Of a stretch of DNA of 64,000 bases, positions 28,581 to 36,639 are shown piece by piece. Every line of letters begins with the position of its first letter. Positions within the stretch are counted from its first letter, which is position 1. The stretch lies in contig NZ_CP065373.1 in NCBI RefSeq assembly GCF_015710575.1, positions 992,001 through 1,056,000 of the forward strand, read 5' to 3'. The notes under the pieces were generated by a model. The model searched no databases. It was not told the DNA's origin and saw only the letters and a program-made list of their open reading frames with translations. The position numbers and the translations under genes are program-made. Source of the stretch: Mycolicibacterium mengxianglii (GTDB lineage: Bacteria; Actinomycetota; Actinomycetes; Mycobacteriales; Mycobacteriaceae).

Positions 28581-29384
28581 GTGCTCACTCATCCGCGGAT
28601 CGGTAAGGCCTTCCCGTCGCCGGTCCCGCCGGGCAGCGGGTGGCCCGGGGACCCGGCCCGTCGCGACACCGTGGTGGCCGCTGATGCCGAGGCCGTCGCC
28701 GAGTTGGCCGCGGCCGCGCGGACGATCCGTGAGCTCGACGCGCAGATCAGCGTGTGCCGGGCCTGTCCGCGGTTGGTGGACTGGCGCGAGGAGGTGGCGG
28801 TCGTCAAGCGCCGCGCATTCTCCGACCAGCCGTACTGGGGCAGGCCGGTGCCCGGGTGGGGTGCGGCCAGGCCGGGGATCTTTGTCGTCGGTCTGGCGCC
28901 CGCCGCGCACGGCGCCAACCGGACCGGCCGGATCTTCACCGGTGACCGGTCGGGGGATCAGTTGTTCGCAGCGCTGTATCGCGCCGGTCTGGTCAACCAG
29001 CCGACGAGCGTGGATGCTGCGGATGGACTGCAGGCCAACGGTGTTCGGATCAGCTCGCCGGTACGGTGCGCGCCCCCGGCGAATGCGCCGACGCCGGCAG
29101 AGCGGACGACGTGCGCGCCCTGGCTGGCGGCGGAATGGGCGATGGTTTCGCCGCATGTGCGGGTGGTCGTCGCACTCGGCGGCTTCGCCTGGCAGGTGGC
29201 GCTGTCGATGCTGGGCGAGCGCGGCAGGCCGAAGTTCGGCCACGGTGCACTGGCTCAGATCGCCCCCGGCCTGCAGCTGCTGGGCTGCTATCACCCCAGT
29301 CAGCAGAACATGTTCACCGGCCGGTTGACGCCCGCGATGCTCGACGACATCTTCACTGATGCCCGCCGGCTTGCGGGGATCTGA
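28581..29384 (+). CDS. udgB: Family 5 uracil-DNA glycosylase UdgB
   Basis: A 267-residue iron-sulphur DNA-repair enzyme that removes uracil and other deaminated bases, including hypoxanthine. Catalytic motif [15 protein letters not shown] lacks the polar Asp/Asn of other families, as expected for family 5. Motif B is CYHPSQQN. The four cluster Cys come from CRACP, CAPP and CAPW. A GTG start at 28581 is used; there is no clear ribosome site. It matches Rv1259 in position, next to tap. Confidence 0.93.
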   Translation: MLTHPRIGKAFPSPVPPGSGWPGDPARRDTVVAADAEAVAELAAAARTIRELDAQISVCRACPRLVDWREEVAVVKRRAFSDQPYWGRPVPGWGAARPGIFVVGLAPAAHGANRTGRIFTGDRSGDQLFAALYRAGLVNQPTSVDAADGLQANGVRISSPVRCAPPANAPTPAERTTCAPWLAAEWAMVSPHVRVVVALGGFAWQVALSMLGERGRPKFGHGALAQIAPGLQLLGCYHPSQQNMFTGRLTPAMLDDIFTDARRLAGI

Positions 29385-29548
29385 GGGACGGGCTGTGCTC
29401 TCCGGTGTTGAATGAAAGCTGTTGTTTCACAATGTGATCCGATGATCTGGGCCTCGGCGTGAGCCGGCGGGCTGGCATTTTGAATACAGGTGCTCTATGG
29501 TCGACTGACCCCAAGTTAGGTTAGGCGATCCTTATCCACCTTGAGAAA
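29385..29548. other. 164-bp intergenic region before the iron-regulated importer
   Basis: The only recognisable element is the iron box at 29516-29534. The DNA here is visibly more AT-rich than the flanking genes, consistent with a regulated promoter. No good -10 was assigned; the TAGGTT within the box could serve. Confidence 0.4.
29516..29534. promoter_or_regulatory. IdeR/DtxR iron-box candidate upstream of the importer operon
   Basis: TTAGGTTAGGCGATCCTTA matches the mycobacterial IdeR consensus TWAGGTWAGSCTWACCTWA at 17 of 19 positions. It ends 14 bp before the ATG of the binding-protein gene, a position where a bound repressor would block transcription. Confidence 0.75.
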
Positions 29549-31198
29549 ATGAGATCTCGATTGACGGGTAGTTCCCGGCGTTCCCGTGTCGCGCCCCTGG
29601 TTGTTGCCACGGCACTGCTGGCGGCCGCGTGTGGTTCCACCGACTCCACCGCATCCGGTCCGGCCACCGCCGACACGCTCACCATCGCGGTGTCCAAAGA
29701 CAGCGGCCCCCTCAATATCTTTGCCGGGCAGACGGATCAGATGACCGAGCTGATCTACGACAAGCTCCTCGCGCCGTCGCCGTATGTGGCCGAACCGCAG
29801 CCGTGGCTGGCCACCGACGTCCGTCAGGTCGACGCGACCACCTGGGACGTCGACCTGCGTGATGACGTGACCTGGCACGACGGTGAAGCCTTCACCGCGG
29901 ACGACGTGGTGTTCAGCTTCCACTTCATGCACGCCGCACCCACCGGCCGCTTCACCCACCACGTCAACGACACCCCGTCCATCTCGACGATCGAGGCCAC
30001 CAGCGAAACGTCGGTGCGCTTCGTCTGCGACTACGCCTGTCCCGAACTGGGCACCGTCACCCTCGCCGACCTGCCGGTCCTGCCCGAACACGTGTGGTCG
30101 AAGGTCGATCCTGCCGACGCCAGGGAATGGACGGAACTCCCCGTCGGCACCGGGCCGTTCAAGCTCGTCGACTACAGCCCCACCAGTGGATACCGCTTCG
30201 AGGCCAACACCGACTACTTCGCAGGCGCCCCGACCGTCGGGGAACTGGTGATGCCGGTGATCCCCGACTCGTCGGCCGCTTTCACTGCGCTGCGTTCCGG
30301 TCAGATCGACGCCGCCGACCGTGCGCTCACCCCCGAGCTCGTCGACCAGTTCACCGCGTCGAAGGACATCGGCGTCATCACCGTCTCGCCGCTGTCGTAT
30401 CCGGAGGTCAAACTCAACTACACCCGAGAACCGTTCGCTCAGCACGACTTCCGGGCCGCGCTGAACTTGGCGGTCGACCGCGACCAGATGCTCGACGTCG
30501 TGGCACTCGGCCAGGGCAGGGCCGCCACGCAGGGCTATACCCACCCGGACGCACCGTTCGCCGCCCCGGACGCCGCAACGCCCTACGATCCGCAGCGGGC
30601 CGAGGCATTGCTCGATCAGCTCGGCTGGATCGACGCAGATGGCGACGGCACGCGGGAGAACCCGAGAGGTGCGAGCGCACCGTTCACCCTGGTTGTCGAC
30701 GGTGGTAACGCCCCCCACGTGCGTGCCGCCGAGCTATTGGTCGAGGACTTTGCCGAAGTGGGTATCGCGGTCGAGATCAAAACGCTGGACGCCGGCTCGC
30801 TGACCGACGCCTCGGCGAACATGGACTACGACCTGTACATCACAACGAATTCGCCGCACGCGGTGGCTGATTCGACGCAGTTCATCATGTCGCACCGGTC
30901 CGGCAATCTGTGGCGGCACCCCGAGATCGCCTACCCGGAGTTCGACGCCCTCTACGACAAGTGGAAGGCAACCGAGACCACCGATTCGCGCATCGCGGCC
31001 ATGCAGGAGATGCAGGGACTGTTCAACCGGCAGCCGACTGCCATCGCGTTGTACTACCCCGATGAGCACTGGGGCTACCGCGCCGACACGTTCGCCGGCT
31101 GGATCGAAACCCCCGGCTACGGCATCGTGCACAAGTGGTCGTTCCTGCCCGCGGAGGTGGTCGACGAGGCCAACGCGGAAGCGCCGCAGGACGAATGA
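29549..31198 (+). CDS. Peptide/metal-type ABC transporter solute-binding lipoprotein (SBP family 5)
   Basis: A 549-residue exported lipoprotein with an n-region RLTGSSRRSR and lipobox LAAC. It is a DppA/OppA/NikA-type binding protein: the LTIAVSKDSGPLN first strand, MTELIYDKLL, and the VTWHDGEAFTADDVVFSF signature are clear. Family members bind peptides, nickel, haem or metallophores, and sequence alone does not tell which. An iron box 14 bp upstream argues for an iron-related ligand (inference). The ribosome site is weak. The stop overlaps the next start as ATGA. It leads a five-gene operon. Confidence 0.88.
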   Translation: MRSRLTGSSRRSRVAPLVVATALLAAACGSTDSTASGPATADTLTIAVSKDSGPLNIFAGQTDQMTELIYDKLLAPSPYVAEPQPWLATDVRQVDATTWDVDLRDDVTWHDGEAFTADDVVFSFHFMHAAPTGRFTHHVNDTPSISTIEATSETSVRFVCDYACPELGTVTLADLPVLPEHVWSKVDPADAREWTELPVGTGPFKLVDYSPTSGYRFEANTDYFAGAPTVGELVMPVIPDSSAAFTALRSGQIDAADRALTPELVDQFTASKDIGVITVSPLSYPEVKLNYTREPFAQHDFRAALNLAVDRDQMLDVVALGQGRAATQGYTHPDAPFAAPDAATPYDPQRAEALLDQLGWIDADGDGTRENPRGASAPFTLVVDGGNAPHVRAAELLVEDFAEVGIAVEIKTLDAGSLTDASANMDYDLYITTNSPHAVADSTQFIMSHRSGNLWRHPEIAYPEFDALYDKWKATETTDSRIAAMQEMQGLFNRQPTAIALYYPDEHWGYRADTFAGWIETPGYGIVHKWSFLPAEVVDEANAEAPQDE

Positions 31199-32175
31199 CA
31201 CACGTGCGTCGGGCCGGACAGTACGCGCTGGTGTTGTGGGCGGCGGTGACGCTGAACTTCGCGCTGCCGCACCTGGCACCCGGCGATCCGGTGGTCTACC
31301 TGTACGGGGGCGCCGACCAGTCGCTGGACCCGGTGTCGTTGGCCCAGATCCGGGCCGGTTATGGATTGGACCGGCCCATCCTGGAGCAGTACGCCTCGTT
31401 CTGGTCGGGTCTGGCCCGCGGCGACCTCGGAATGTCCGTGCAGTACAACCGACCCGTCGCCGAGGTGCTGTGGGACAAGCTGCCCTGGACCCTCGCATTG
31501 GTCGGTATCGCCACGCTGCTGGCGTTCGTCATCGGAACACTGATCGGCGCATGGGCGGCGTGGCGGCGCGGCACCGCCAAGGAAACCGGCTCCGTGGTGG
31601 CCGTTCTGACATTGGATTCCATGCCGGGCTTCTGGATCGGCATGATCCTCATCGCGATCTTCTCGGTGGGCCTGGGCTGGTTCCCGTCGTATGGCGCGGC
31701 GAGCATCACCGCCGCCGGGGGTGACTGGCTCGTCGAAGTCGCCTCCCGCATGGTCCTTCCCGTAGCGACGTTGACCATCGCCGGCGTCGGGGCGTTCTTC
31801 TTGATGACCCGCGCCTCGATGATCGGGGTGCTCGACGAGCCGTACGTCCGACTGGCCCGCGCGAAGGGACTCGGCGAGTTCCGGGTCGCGCTTTTCCATG
31901 CCCTGCGCAACGCGATGCTGCCGGTTTACACCACCCTGAGCCTCACCGTCGGTGCCCTGCTGTCCGGTGCCGTCGTCGTCGAATCGGTCTTCGCTTACCC
32001 CGGTCTGGGAAAGCTCATCTACGACGCGGTCACCGCGCGCGACTATCCGTTGCTCCAAGGGGCATTCCTGCTGGCGACGCTCGGCATCGTCGCGGCGAAC
32101 CTGCTGGCCGACCTGACCTATCCGCTGCTCGATCCGCGGGTTCGACGGGAGAAAACACCGCGGGTGTCGACGTGA
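31195..32175 (+). CDS. ABC transporter permease, DppB/OppB type
   Basis: A 326-residue inner-membrane permease. An N-terminal segment (YALVLWAAVTLNFALPHLAP) is followed by the DppB-family GDPVVYLYGG loop. The EAA loop appears as RLARAKGLGEFRVALFHALRN and the C-terminus has VVVESVFAYPGLGKLIYDA. The ATG at 31195 overlaps the binding-protein stop (ATGA) and the stop overlaps the next start (GTGA), showing tight coupling. Confidence 0.9.
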   Translation: MTHVRRAGQYALVLWAAVTLNFALPHLAPGDPVVYLYGGADQSLDPVSLAQIRAGYGLDRPILEQYASFWSGLARGDLGMSVQYNRPVAEVLWDKLPWTLALVGIATLLAFVIGTLIGAWAAWRRGTAKETGSVVAVLTLDSMPGFWIGMILIAIFSVGLGWFPSYGAASITAAGGDWLVEVASRMVLPVATLTIAGVGAFFLMTRASMIGVLDEPYVRLARAKGLGEFRVALFHALRNAMLPVYTTLSLTVGALLSGAVVVESVFAYPGLGKLIYDAVTARDYPLLQGAFLLATLGIVAANLLADLTYPLLDPRVRREKTPRVST

Positions 32176-33851
32176 CACACCTGCGCGGCAACACCCGCTC
32201 CCGACGTATGGCGGCCGTCGGCGCAGCGACGCTGGGCGTGCTGCTGATCGCGGCGGTGGCCGCGCCATGGCTGGCGCCCTACGACCCCACCGAACGTGTC
32301 ACCAGACCTTTCGCTGCCCCGTCGGCGGCGCACTGGCTCGGCGCCGACGACGTGGGCCACGACCTGCTGTCGATGCTCATCCACGGGGTTCGCATCTCGC
32401 TGATGATCGGCGTCGTCGCCGCCGTTGCCGCCACCACGATCGGCACTCTGGTCGGTGTTGTTGCCGGGTACGCGCGCGGTGCGATCGACACGGTGTTGAT
32501 GCGCATTGTCGATGTGGTGCTGGCACTTCCGGTGTTGCCGCTGACCATCGTGATCGGCGTCTTCGCCGGTCCCGGCCTGCGCACCCAGGTGATGGTCATC
32601 GCGGCTGTGCTGTGGGCGGGGATGGCGCGCGAGTTGCGCGCCCAGGTGCTCAGCCTGCGGGAACGCGATTACATCCAGGCCGAGCGGGCAATGGGCGCCG
32701 GATCGCTCTATGTACTGCGCCGACACATCGTGCCGGCGGTGGTTCCGTTGGTGATCCCGCAGTTCGTGCTCACCATCAAGACGGCGATCCTGCTCGAGGC
32801 GTCCCTGGCGTTCCTGGGCCTCGGCGACATCTCCGCCGCCAGTTGGGGGTCCATGCTGTCAATGGCGCACGCGCGCAACGCTTTCCTCACTGATGCGTGG
32901 TTGTGGTGGGTGTTGCCGCCCGGCCTCGCCATCGCCGTCACAGTGCTGGCGTTCGCCCTGCTGGGCAATGCGATCGAAGACCGGTCCCGCCCCATTCTGC
33001 GCACGCCCCGCCGTGGCGGCATCCGCGTCGCCAACCAACCGGACGCGCCGGTGGCCGCAGATCCGCTGGTTGTCGACGGACTCACGGTGGTGTACGGCGA
33101 GGACGGTCGCGGTGTCAACGAGGTCGGCTTCAGCGTCGCCGCCGGGGAACTCGTCGGGCTGGTCGGAGAATCGGGCAGCGGTAAGTCCACCGTCGCCGGC
33201 GCGGCGATGGGGCTGCTCCCGGCCGCGGCGCGGGTGACCGCCGGTCGTGTCCTGGTCTCCGGGCGTGACGTGGCGACAATGTCGGCAAGGGAATTGCGGG
33301 CGTTGCGAGGTAACCGGATCTCGCTGATTCCCCAGGAGGCGCTCAGCGCGCTCAATCCCGTCCGCACCATCGGATCTCAGCTCGAGGAAGCGATCCGGGC
33401 GCACCAATCGCGGAGCCGTGAGGCCACCCGGTCCCGCACCGTCGAGTTGTTGGGGCAGGTGGACCTGGCACCTGAGGTGGCGGACGCGTACCCGCACCAA
33501 CTTTCCGGTGGGATGCGCCAGCGGGTGGTCATCGCGATGGCCCTGGCCAACGAACCGGACGTGCTGATCGCCGACGAACCCACCAGCGGGCTCGACGTAC
33601 TCCGGGAAGCCGAAGTGCTGGCACTGCTTCACGAGTTGCGCACCCGGCACTGCCTGGCGCTGCTGATCGTGACCCACAACCTGCCGGTCATCGAACGGAT
33701 CGCCGACCGCATCGCGGTCATGAAAGACGGGGCGCTGGTGGAGATCGGCCCCGCCGCACAGATCATCGGCGCGCCGCAGCATCCCTATACCCGTCGACTC
33801 GTGGAGTCGGCTCCCCGCCTCGCGCCCGCGCTGCTGGATGCCCGAGGGTGA
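32172..33851 (+). CDS. ABC transporter permease-ATPase fusion (DppC-DppD type)
   Basis: A 559-residue protein joining two subunits. Residues 1 to about 280 are a DppC-type permease: DVGHDLLSMLIHGVRISL early on and EAA loop AERAMGAGSLYVLRRHIVP. After a short linker, residues from about 298 form an oligopeptide-type ATPase with Walker A GESGSGKST (about 331), signature LSGGMRQRV and Walker B VLIADEP. Such fusions occur in actinobacterial Dpp-like systems but are not the usual arrangement. Start and stop each overlap neighbours by 4 bp (GTGA). Confidence 0.9.
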   Translation: MTHLRGNTRSRRMAAVGAATLGVLLIAAVAAPWLAPYDPTERVTRPFAAPSAAHWLGADDVGHDLLSMLIHGVRISLMIGVVAAVAATTIGTLVGVVAGYARGAIDTVLMRIVDVVLALPVLPLTIVIGVFAGPGLRTQVMVIAAVLWAGMARELRAQVLSLRERDYIQAERAMGAGSLYVLRRHIVPAVVPLVIPQFVLTIKTAILLEASLAFLGLGDISAASWGSMLSMAHARNAFLTDAWLWWVLPPGLAIAVTVLAFALLGNAIEDRSRPILRTPRRGGIRVANQPDAPVAADPLVVDGLTVVYGEDGRGVNEVGFSVAAGELVGLVGESGSGKSTVAGAAMGLLPAAARVTAGRVLVSGRDVATMSARELRALRGNRISLIPQEALSALNPVRTIGSQLEEAIRAHQSRSREATRSRTVELLGQVDLAPEVADAYPHQLSGGMRQRVVIAMALANEPDVLIADEPTSGLDVLREAEVLALLHELRTRHCLALLIVTHNLPVIERIADRIAVMKDGALVEIGPAAQIIGAPQHPYTRRLVESAPRLAPALLDARG

Positions 33852-34615
33852 GCGTGCTACTGGAAATCGACTCGCTCACTGTCGAATTCAACGGGGTTCC
33901 GGCTGTTACCGACGTGTCGCTGCAGGTGTCCGCCGGAGACACCGTGGCACTGGTGGGCGGGTCAGGCGCCGGGAAGTCCACCGTCGCACGGGCGGTTGCC
34001 GGCCTGGTCACCCCGGTCTCGGGCGCCATTCGATTCGGTGGAGTGGACCTGGTCGCGGCGGACCGGCGACGGAGGCGGGAGGCGCGCCGCGGAATGCATC
34101 TGGTGTTCCAGGATCCCTACGCCTCGCTGCCACCGCACCTGCCGGTCAGCGATATCGTGGCCGAGCCGATGGTCATCCACCGCCTCGGTGACACCTCGAG
34201 TCGCCGTGCCGCTGCGGTCGCAGCGTTGACCAGCGTGCACCTGACACCCACTGCTGACTATCTGGACCGGTTCGCCCACGAACTGTCCGGTGGCCAGCGT
34301 CAACGGGTCGCGTTCGCGCGGGCCCTGGTCACCCGGCCGCGGTTGCTGCTGGCCGACGAACCGGCAAGCGGGCTCGACGCCACGTTGCGCATGGAGATCG
34401 TCGACCTGATGACAGAGCTGGCGTCCACCCAGCATCTCGCGGTGGTGCACATCACCCACGACCTCGCGCTCGCCGCGCGCAGCTGCGCGACCATGGTCGT
34501 CATGCAGGACGGTTCGGTGGTCGAAAGTGGGTCTACCGCAGAAATTCTCAGCAACCCCGCGCACCGCTACACCGCCGCGCTGGTAGCGGCCGCATCCGGC
34601 GTCAGCGCACCGTAA
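33848..34615 (+). CDS. ABC transporter ATPase, DppF/OppF type
   Basis: A 255-residue second ATPase of the importer. Walker A is GGSGAGKST at about residues 37-45, the Q loop is LVFQDPYASL, the signature is LSGGQRQRV, Walker B is LLLADEP and the H loop is VVHITHDL. The GTG overlaps the fusion gene stop (GTGA). With the fused ATPase it would form the heterodimeric motor typical of Dpp/Opp importers. Confidence 0.92.
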   Translation: MSVLLEIDSLTVEFNGVPAVTDVSLQVSAGDTVALVGGSGAGKSTVARAVAGLVTPVSGAIRFGGVDLVAADRRRRREARRGMHLVFQDPYASLPPHLPVSDIVAEPMVIHRLGDTSSRRAAAVAALTSVHLTPTADYLDRFAHELSGGQRQRVAFARALVTRPRLLLADEPASGLDATLRMEIVDLMTELASTQHLAVVHITHDLALAARSCATMVVMQDGSVVESGSTAEILSNPAHRYTAALVAAASGVSAP

Positions 34616-34640
34616 ACACATCCAACCCAGGAGAACTGAC

Positions 34641-35150
34641 ATGTCCACAGTGCTCGAGATCACCGACAACGGAACGCTCATCGACTTCACCGTCGAGGAC
34701 GTCATGAAATACCACGGCCCGGGCTTTCCCGGTGGCGTGGCCCACGCCGTGAAGGTGCTCGAACGCGCGCTGCCGGCGCTGAGCCCCGACGCACCGGCCG
34801 AGCGCCGCGAGATCTCCGTGGCCACCGCACATCGGGGACCCGGCGTGCGCGACACGTTCGAGGCCGTCACCCGCGCCGTCACCGACGGCCGTTTCACTGT
34901 GGATTCAGCGCTCGAACGCCCCGACCGCGGTGCGACGCTGGAGCGCTACGTGTTCGAGTTGACCTACCGCGGCACGACGGTGCGCCTGGAGATCCGAGAC
35001 GGCTTCGTCGCCGACGAATTCATCACCCTGGCACGTAAATCGGAGCGCAGCAACGCCGAGGAGGCCCGCCTCACCGACCTCAAACAGGAGATGGCCGACC
35101 GTCTGCTCGCTGCGCCCGCCGACGAGGTGTACGACATCGTCACCCGATGA
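34641..35150 (+). CDS. FmdE-like protein lacking the metal-binding Cys
   Basis: A 169-residue soluble protein with no named family that I can prove. A segment at about residues 23-45 (MKYHGPGFPGGVAHAVKVLE) resembles the FmdE-domain motif HGHxCPGxxxG, but the second His and the Cys are replaced by Pro and Phe. A second block (RDTFEAVTRAVTDG) resembles the FmdE VDAIQVLTGCT region, again without Cys. AGGAGA precedes the ATG at good spacing. It closes the importer operon, so an accessory role in handling the imported ligand is likely (inference). Confidence 0.6.
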   Translation: MSTVLEITDNGTLIDFTVEDVMKYHGPGFPGGVAHAVKVLERALPALSPDAPAERREISVATAHRGPGVRDTFEAVTRAVTDGRFTVDSALERPDRGATLERYVFELTYRGTTVRLEIRDGFVADEFITLARKSERSNAEEARLTDLKQEMADRLLAAPADEVYDIVTR

Positions 35151-35152
35151 CA

Positions 35153-35165
35153 GGGGCAGCGCCCC
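35153..35165. terminator. Small hairpin between convergent operons
   Basis: GGGGC-AGC-GCCCC lies between the stop of the FmdE-like gene (35150) and the stop of the convergent gene (35172). The stem is short (5 bp) and has no T tract, so it is only a weak terminator candidate. Confidence 0.3.
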
Positions 35166-35171
35166 CGCCGG

Positions 35172-35846
35172 TCAGGTCTGGTCGATCCAACGCAGCAGCG
35201 CGTACAGGAACCGGGTGGCTCCGGTCATGAAGTTGCTGCCATGGTGATACATGGGATCCAACGTCGTCACGATGATCCGACCGGGTGTGGTCACGGTGTC
35301 CTCGTACAGCATCATTCCGGCGTCGTGCGGCCTGCCGTCGGCGTCGGGTTCTTCGGAAACCAGCAGCGGCACAACGTCGGCCGCGGTGCGTAACAATCCG
35401 TGGTGGTGCCAGATCACCGACTTGCTGGTCAGGTACTGCCAGGATTCATGCTCGTGGCTGCGGGTGCGGATCATCGGGTCTTCGCCGGTGACCCACCACC
35501 AGAAGTTCGTCGGCCGGCCCTCCCATTCGATGCCCGGCAGCCAGGTGTGCACCGCGTTCTCGCCCAGCACCACCAAGGTGTTGCCACGTTCGGCCACTGC
35601 CCGGAACTGCGCCGCGTGCCGGGCGACGAGTTCGGGGTGGAGTCGGTCGCCGACGATCACCGTGTCGTAGCCGTCGAGTCCGCCGTCGTCGAGGTCGACC
35701 AGATAGACGAAGTCTGGCTGATACGCAAGCACCGCAGGGTCTTTCATGGCGTACAGGTGGGCGTACGAACCACTGTGCACGATGGCGAGCCGACGCCCGC
35801 GCTGGGGCGCGTTGTCGGTGCGGACGAAGGGTTCTACGGCAGTCAT
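35172..35846 (-). CDS. Glutamine-amidotransferase-like protein of unknown function (second of pair)
   Basis: A 224-residue protein with a class I glutamine-amidotransferase-like (flavodoxin-like) pattern: RRLAIVHSG first strand, DGYDTVIVGDRL, and NTLVVLGENA where a nucleophile elbow would sit. No catalytic Cys is present there. Trp/His-rich sequence follows (NFWWWVTGEDP; VIWHHHGLL), and the C-terminal MYHHGSNFMTGATRFLYAL is similar to ThuA-like proteins. The ATG overlaps the upstream gene stop (ATGA). Convergent with the importer operon. The role is unknown; the shared iron box suggests co-function with the importer. Confidence 0.65.
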   Translation of the reverse strand: MTAVEPFVRTDNAPQRGRRLAIVHSGSYAHLYAMKDPAVLAYQPDFVYLVDLDDGGLDGYDTVIVGDRLHPELVARHAAQFRAVAERGNTLVVLGENAVHTWLPGIEWEGRPTNFWWWVTGEDPMIRTRSHEHESWQYLTSKSVIWHHHGLLRTAADVVPLLVSEEPDADGRPHDAGMMLYEDTVTTPGRIIVTTLDPMYHHGSNFMTGATRFLYALLRWIDQT

Positions 35847-36460
35847 CGCTGTACCAGCCAATCGATCAGTTGTGGGGTCATCCGGGCCGCGGTGTTCGGG
35901 GCGTTCTCCCATCCGGTGAGGTCGTTGCCGCCGTGCACCAGCACTTGGCCCGCGCCGAGTGGGTAGATGTAATCCAGTGGCAGTGCGTGCCGGCCGATGC
36001 GCGTGGTGATGATCGCGTCGGCAGGGATCTTGTCGGCGTAGCCGCGTGCGTAGAAACCGGTGACGCCTTTGCGGACGCTGAGATCGACGGGGTCCACGCC
36101 CTCCCAGATCGGGTGGGGTTCGCCGAGGCTGATCGCCAGGTCCTTCGGCCCGGTGTACGCGAGCTTGCGCCACACCCCGAGGCCGGGCAGGAAATCGGTG
36201 ACGGCGTGCCCCATCACCGCGATGTGTCCACCAGCGCGGACGAATTCGGTGAGTAGCTCCCGGTTGCGTTCTAGGAAGATCTGGTCGGCGCCGGCGGCGA
36301 TGATCAGCCCGCGCACACCGGTCAGGTCAGTAGCGGGAAGACGGTAGATGTCGACCTCGCCGAGCCGCGGATCGGACTCGGGCGTCCCGGCCGGGTTGTG
36401 AGAGCCCATCGTGACGTGCAGGGCGGCGGCGATCGTGCCGGGTGTATTCGTTGTCGACAC
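35843..36460 (-). CDS. Glutamine-amidotransferase-like protein of unknown function (first of pair)
   Basis: A 205-residue soluble protein with the same class I amidotransferase-like fold pattern as its downstream partner: LTGVRGLIIAAGADQIFLE, RELLTEFVRAGGHIAVMGHA, and a C-terminal GAGQVLVHGGNDLTGW. The elbow position lacks Cys, so amidotransferase chemistry is unlikely. The GTG at 36460 has AGGAAG about 6 nt upstream. It is preceded by an iron box. Both proteins look non-exported. Function cannot be assigned. Confidence 0.65.
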   Translation of the reverse strand: MSTTNTPGTIAAALHVTMGSHNPAGTPESDPRLGEVDIYRLPATDLTGVRGLIIAAGADQIFLERNRELLTEFVRAGGHIAVMGHAVTDFLPGLGVWRKLAYTGPKDLAISLGEPHPIWEGVDPVDLSVRKGVTGFYARGYADKIPADAIITTRIGRHALPLDYIYPLGAGQVLVHGGNDLTGWENAPNTAARMTPQLIDWLVQR

Positions 36461-36639
36461 GGCTTCTTCCTGGTCCAGGGGCGAAATTGGGGAATGGCCG
36501 CCAGTGGCGGTCCCGCGGGAGGGGCCCTTGTGCTTAGGTGAGCCTAACGTAACCGCTGTGGCGGCGAGCAGGCGCTTCCCGAGCGGCCGAATCGCGCAGA
36601 TCGGGAAGGATGCGGTGGGTTCTGCTGTTGAAGGAAGTT
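36461..36639. other. 179-bp divergent intergenic region with iron box
   Basis: It lies between the amidotransferase-like gene (leftward) and the LLM oxidoreductase gene (rightward). The iron box at 36534-36552 is the only clear element; it is about 75 bp from one start and 88 bp from the other, so either or both could be controlled. Confidence 0.4.
36534..36552. promoter_or_regulatory. IdeR/DtxR iron-box candidate upstream of the amidotransferase-like pair
   Basis: TTAGGTGAGCCTAACGTAA matches the IdeR consensus TWAGGTWAGSCTWACCTWA at 17 of 19 positions. On the minus strand it overlaps a possible -10 (TACGTT). Together with the box at 29516 it brackets the convergent cassette. Confidence 0.75.
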
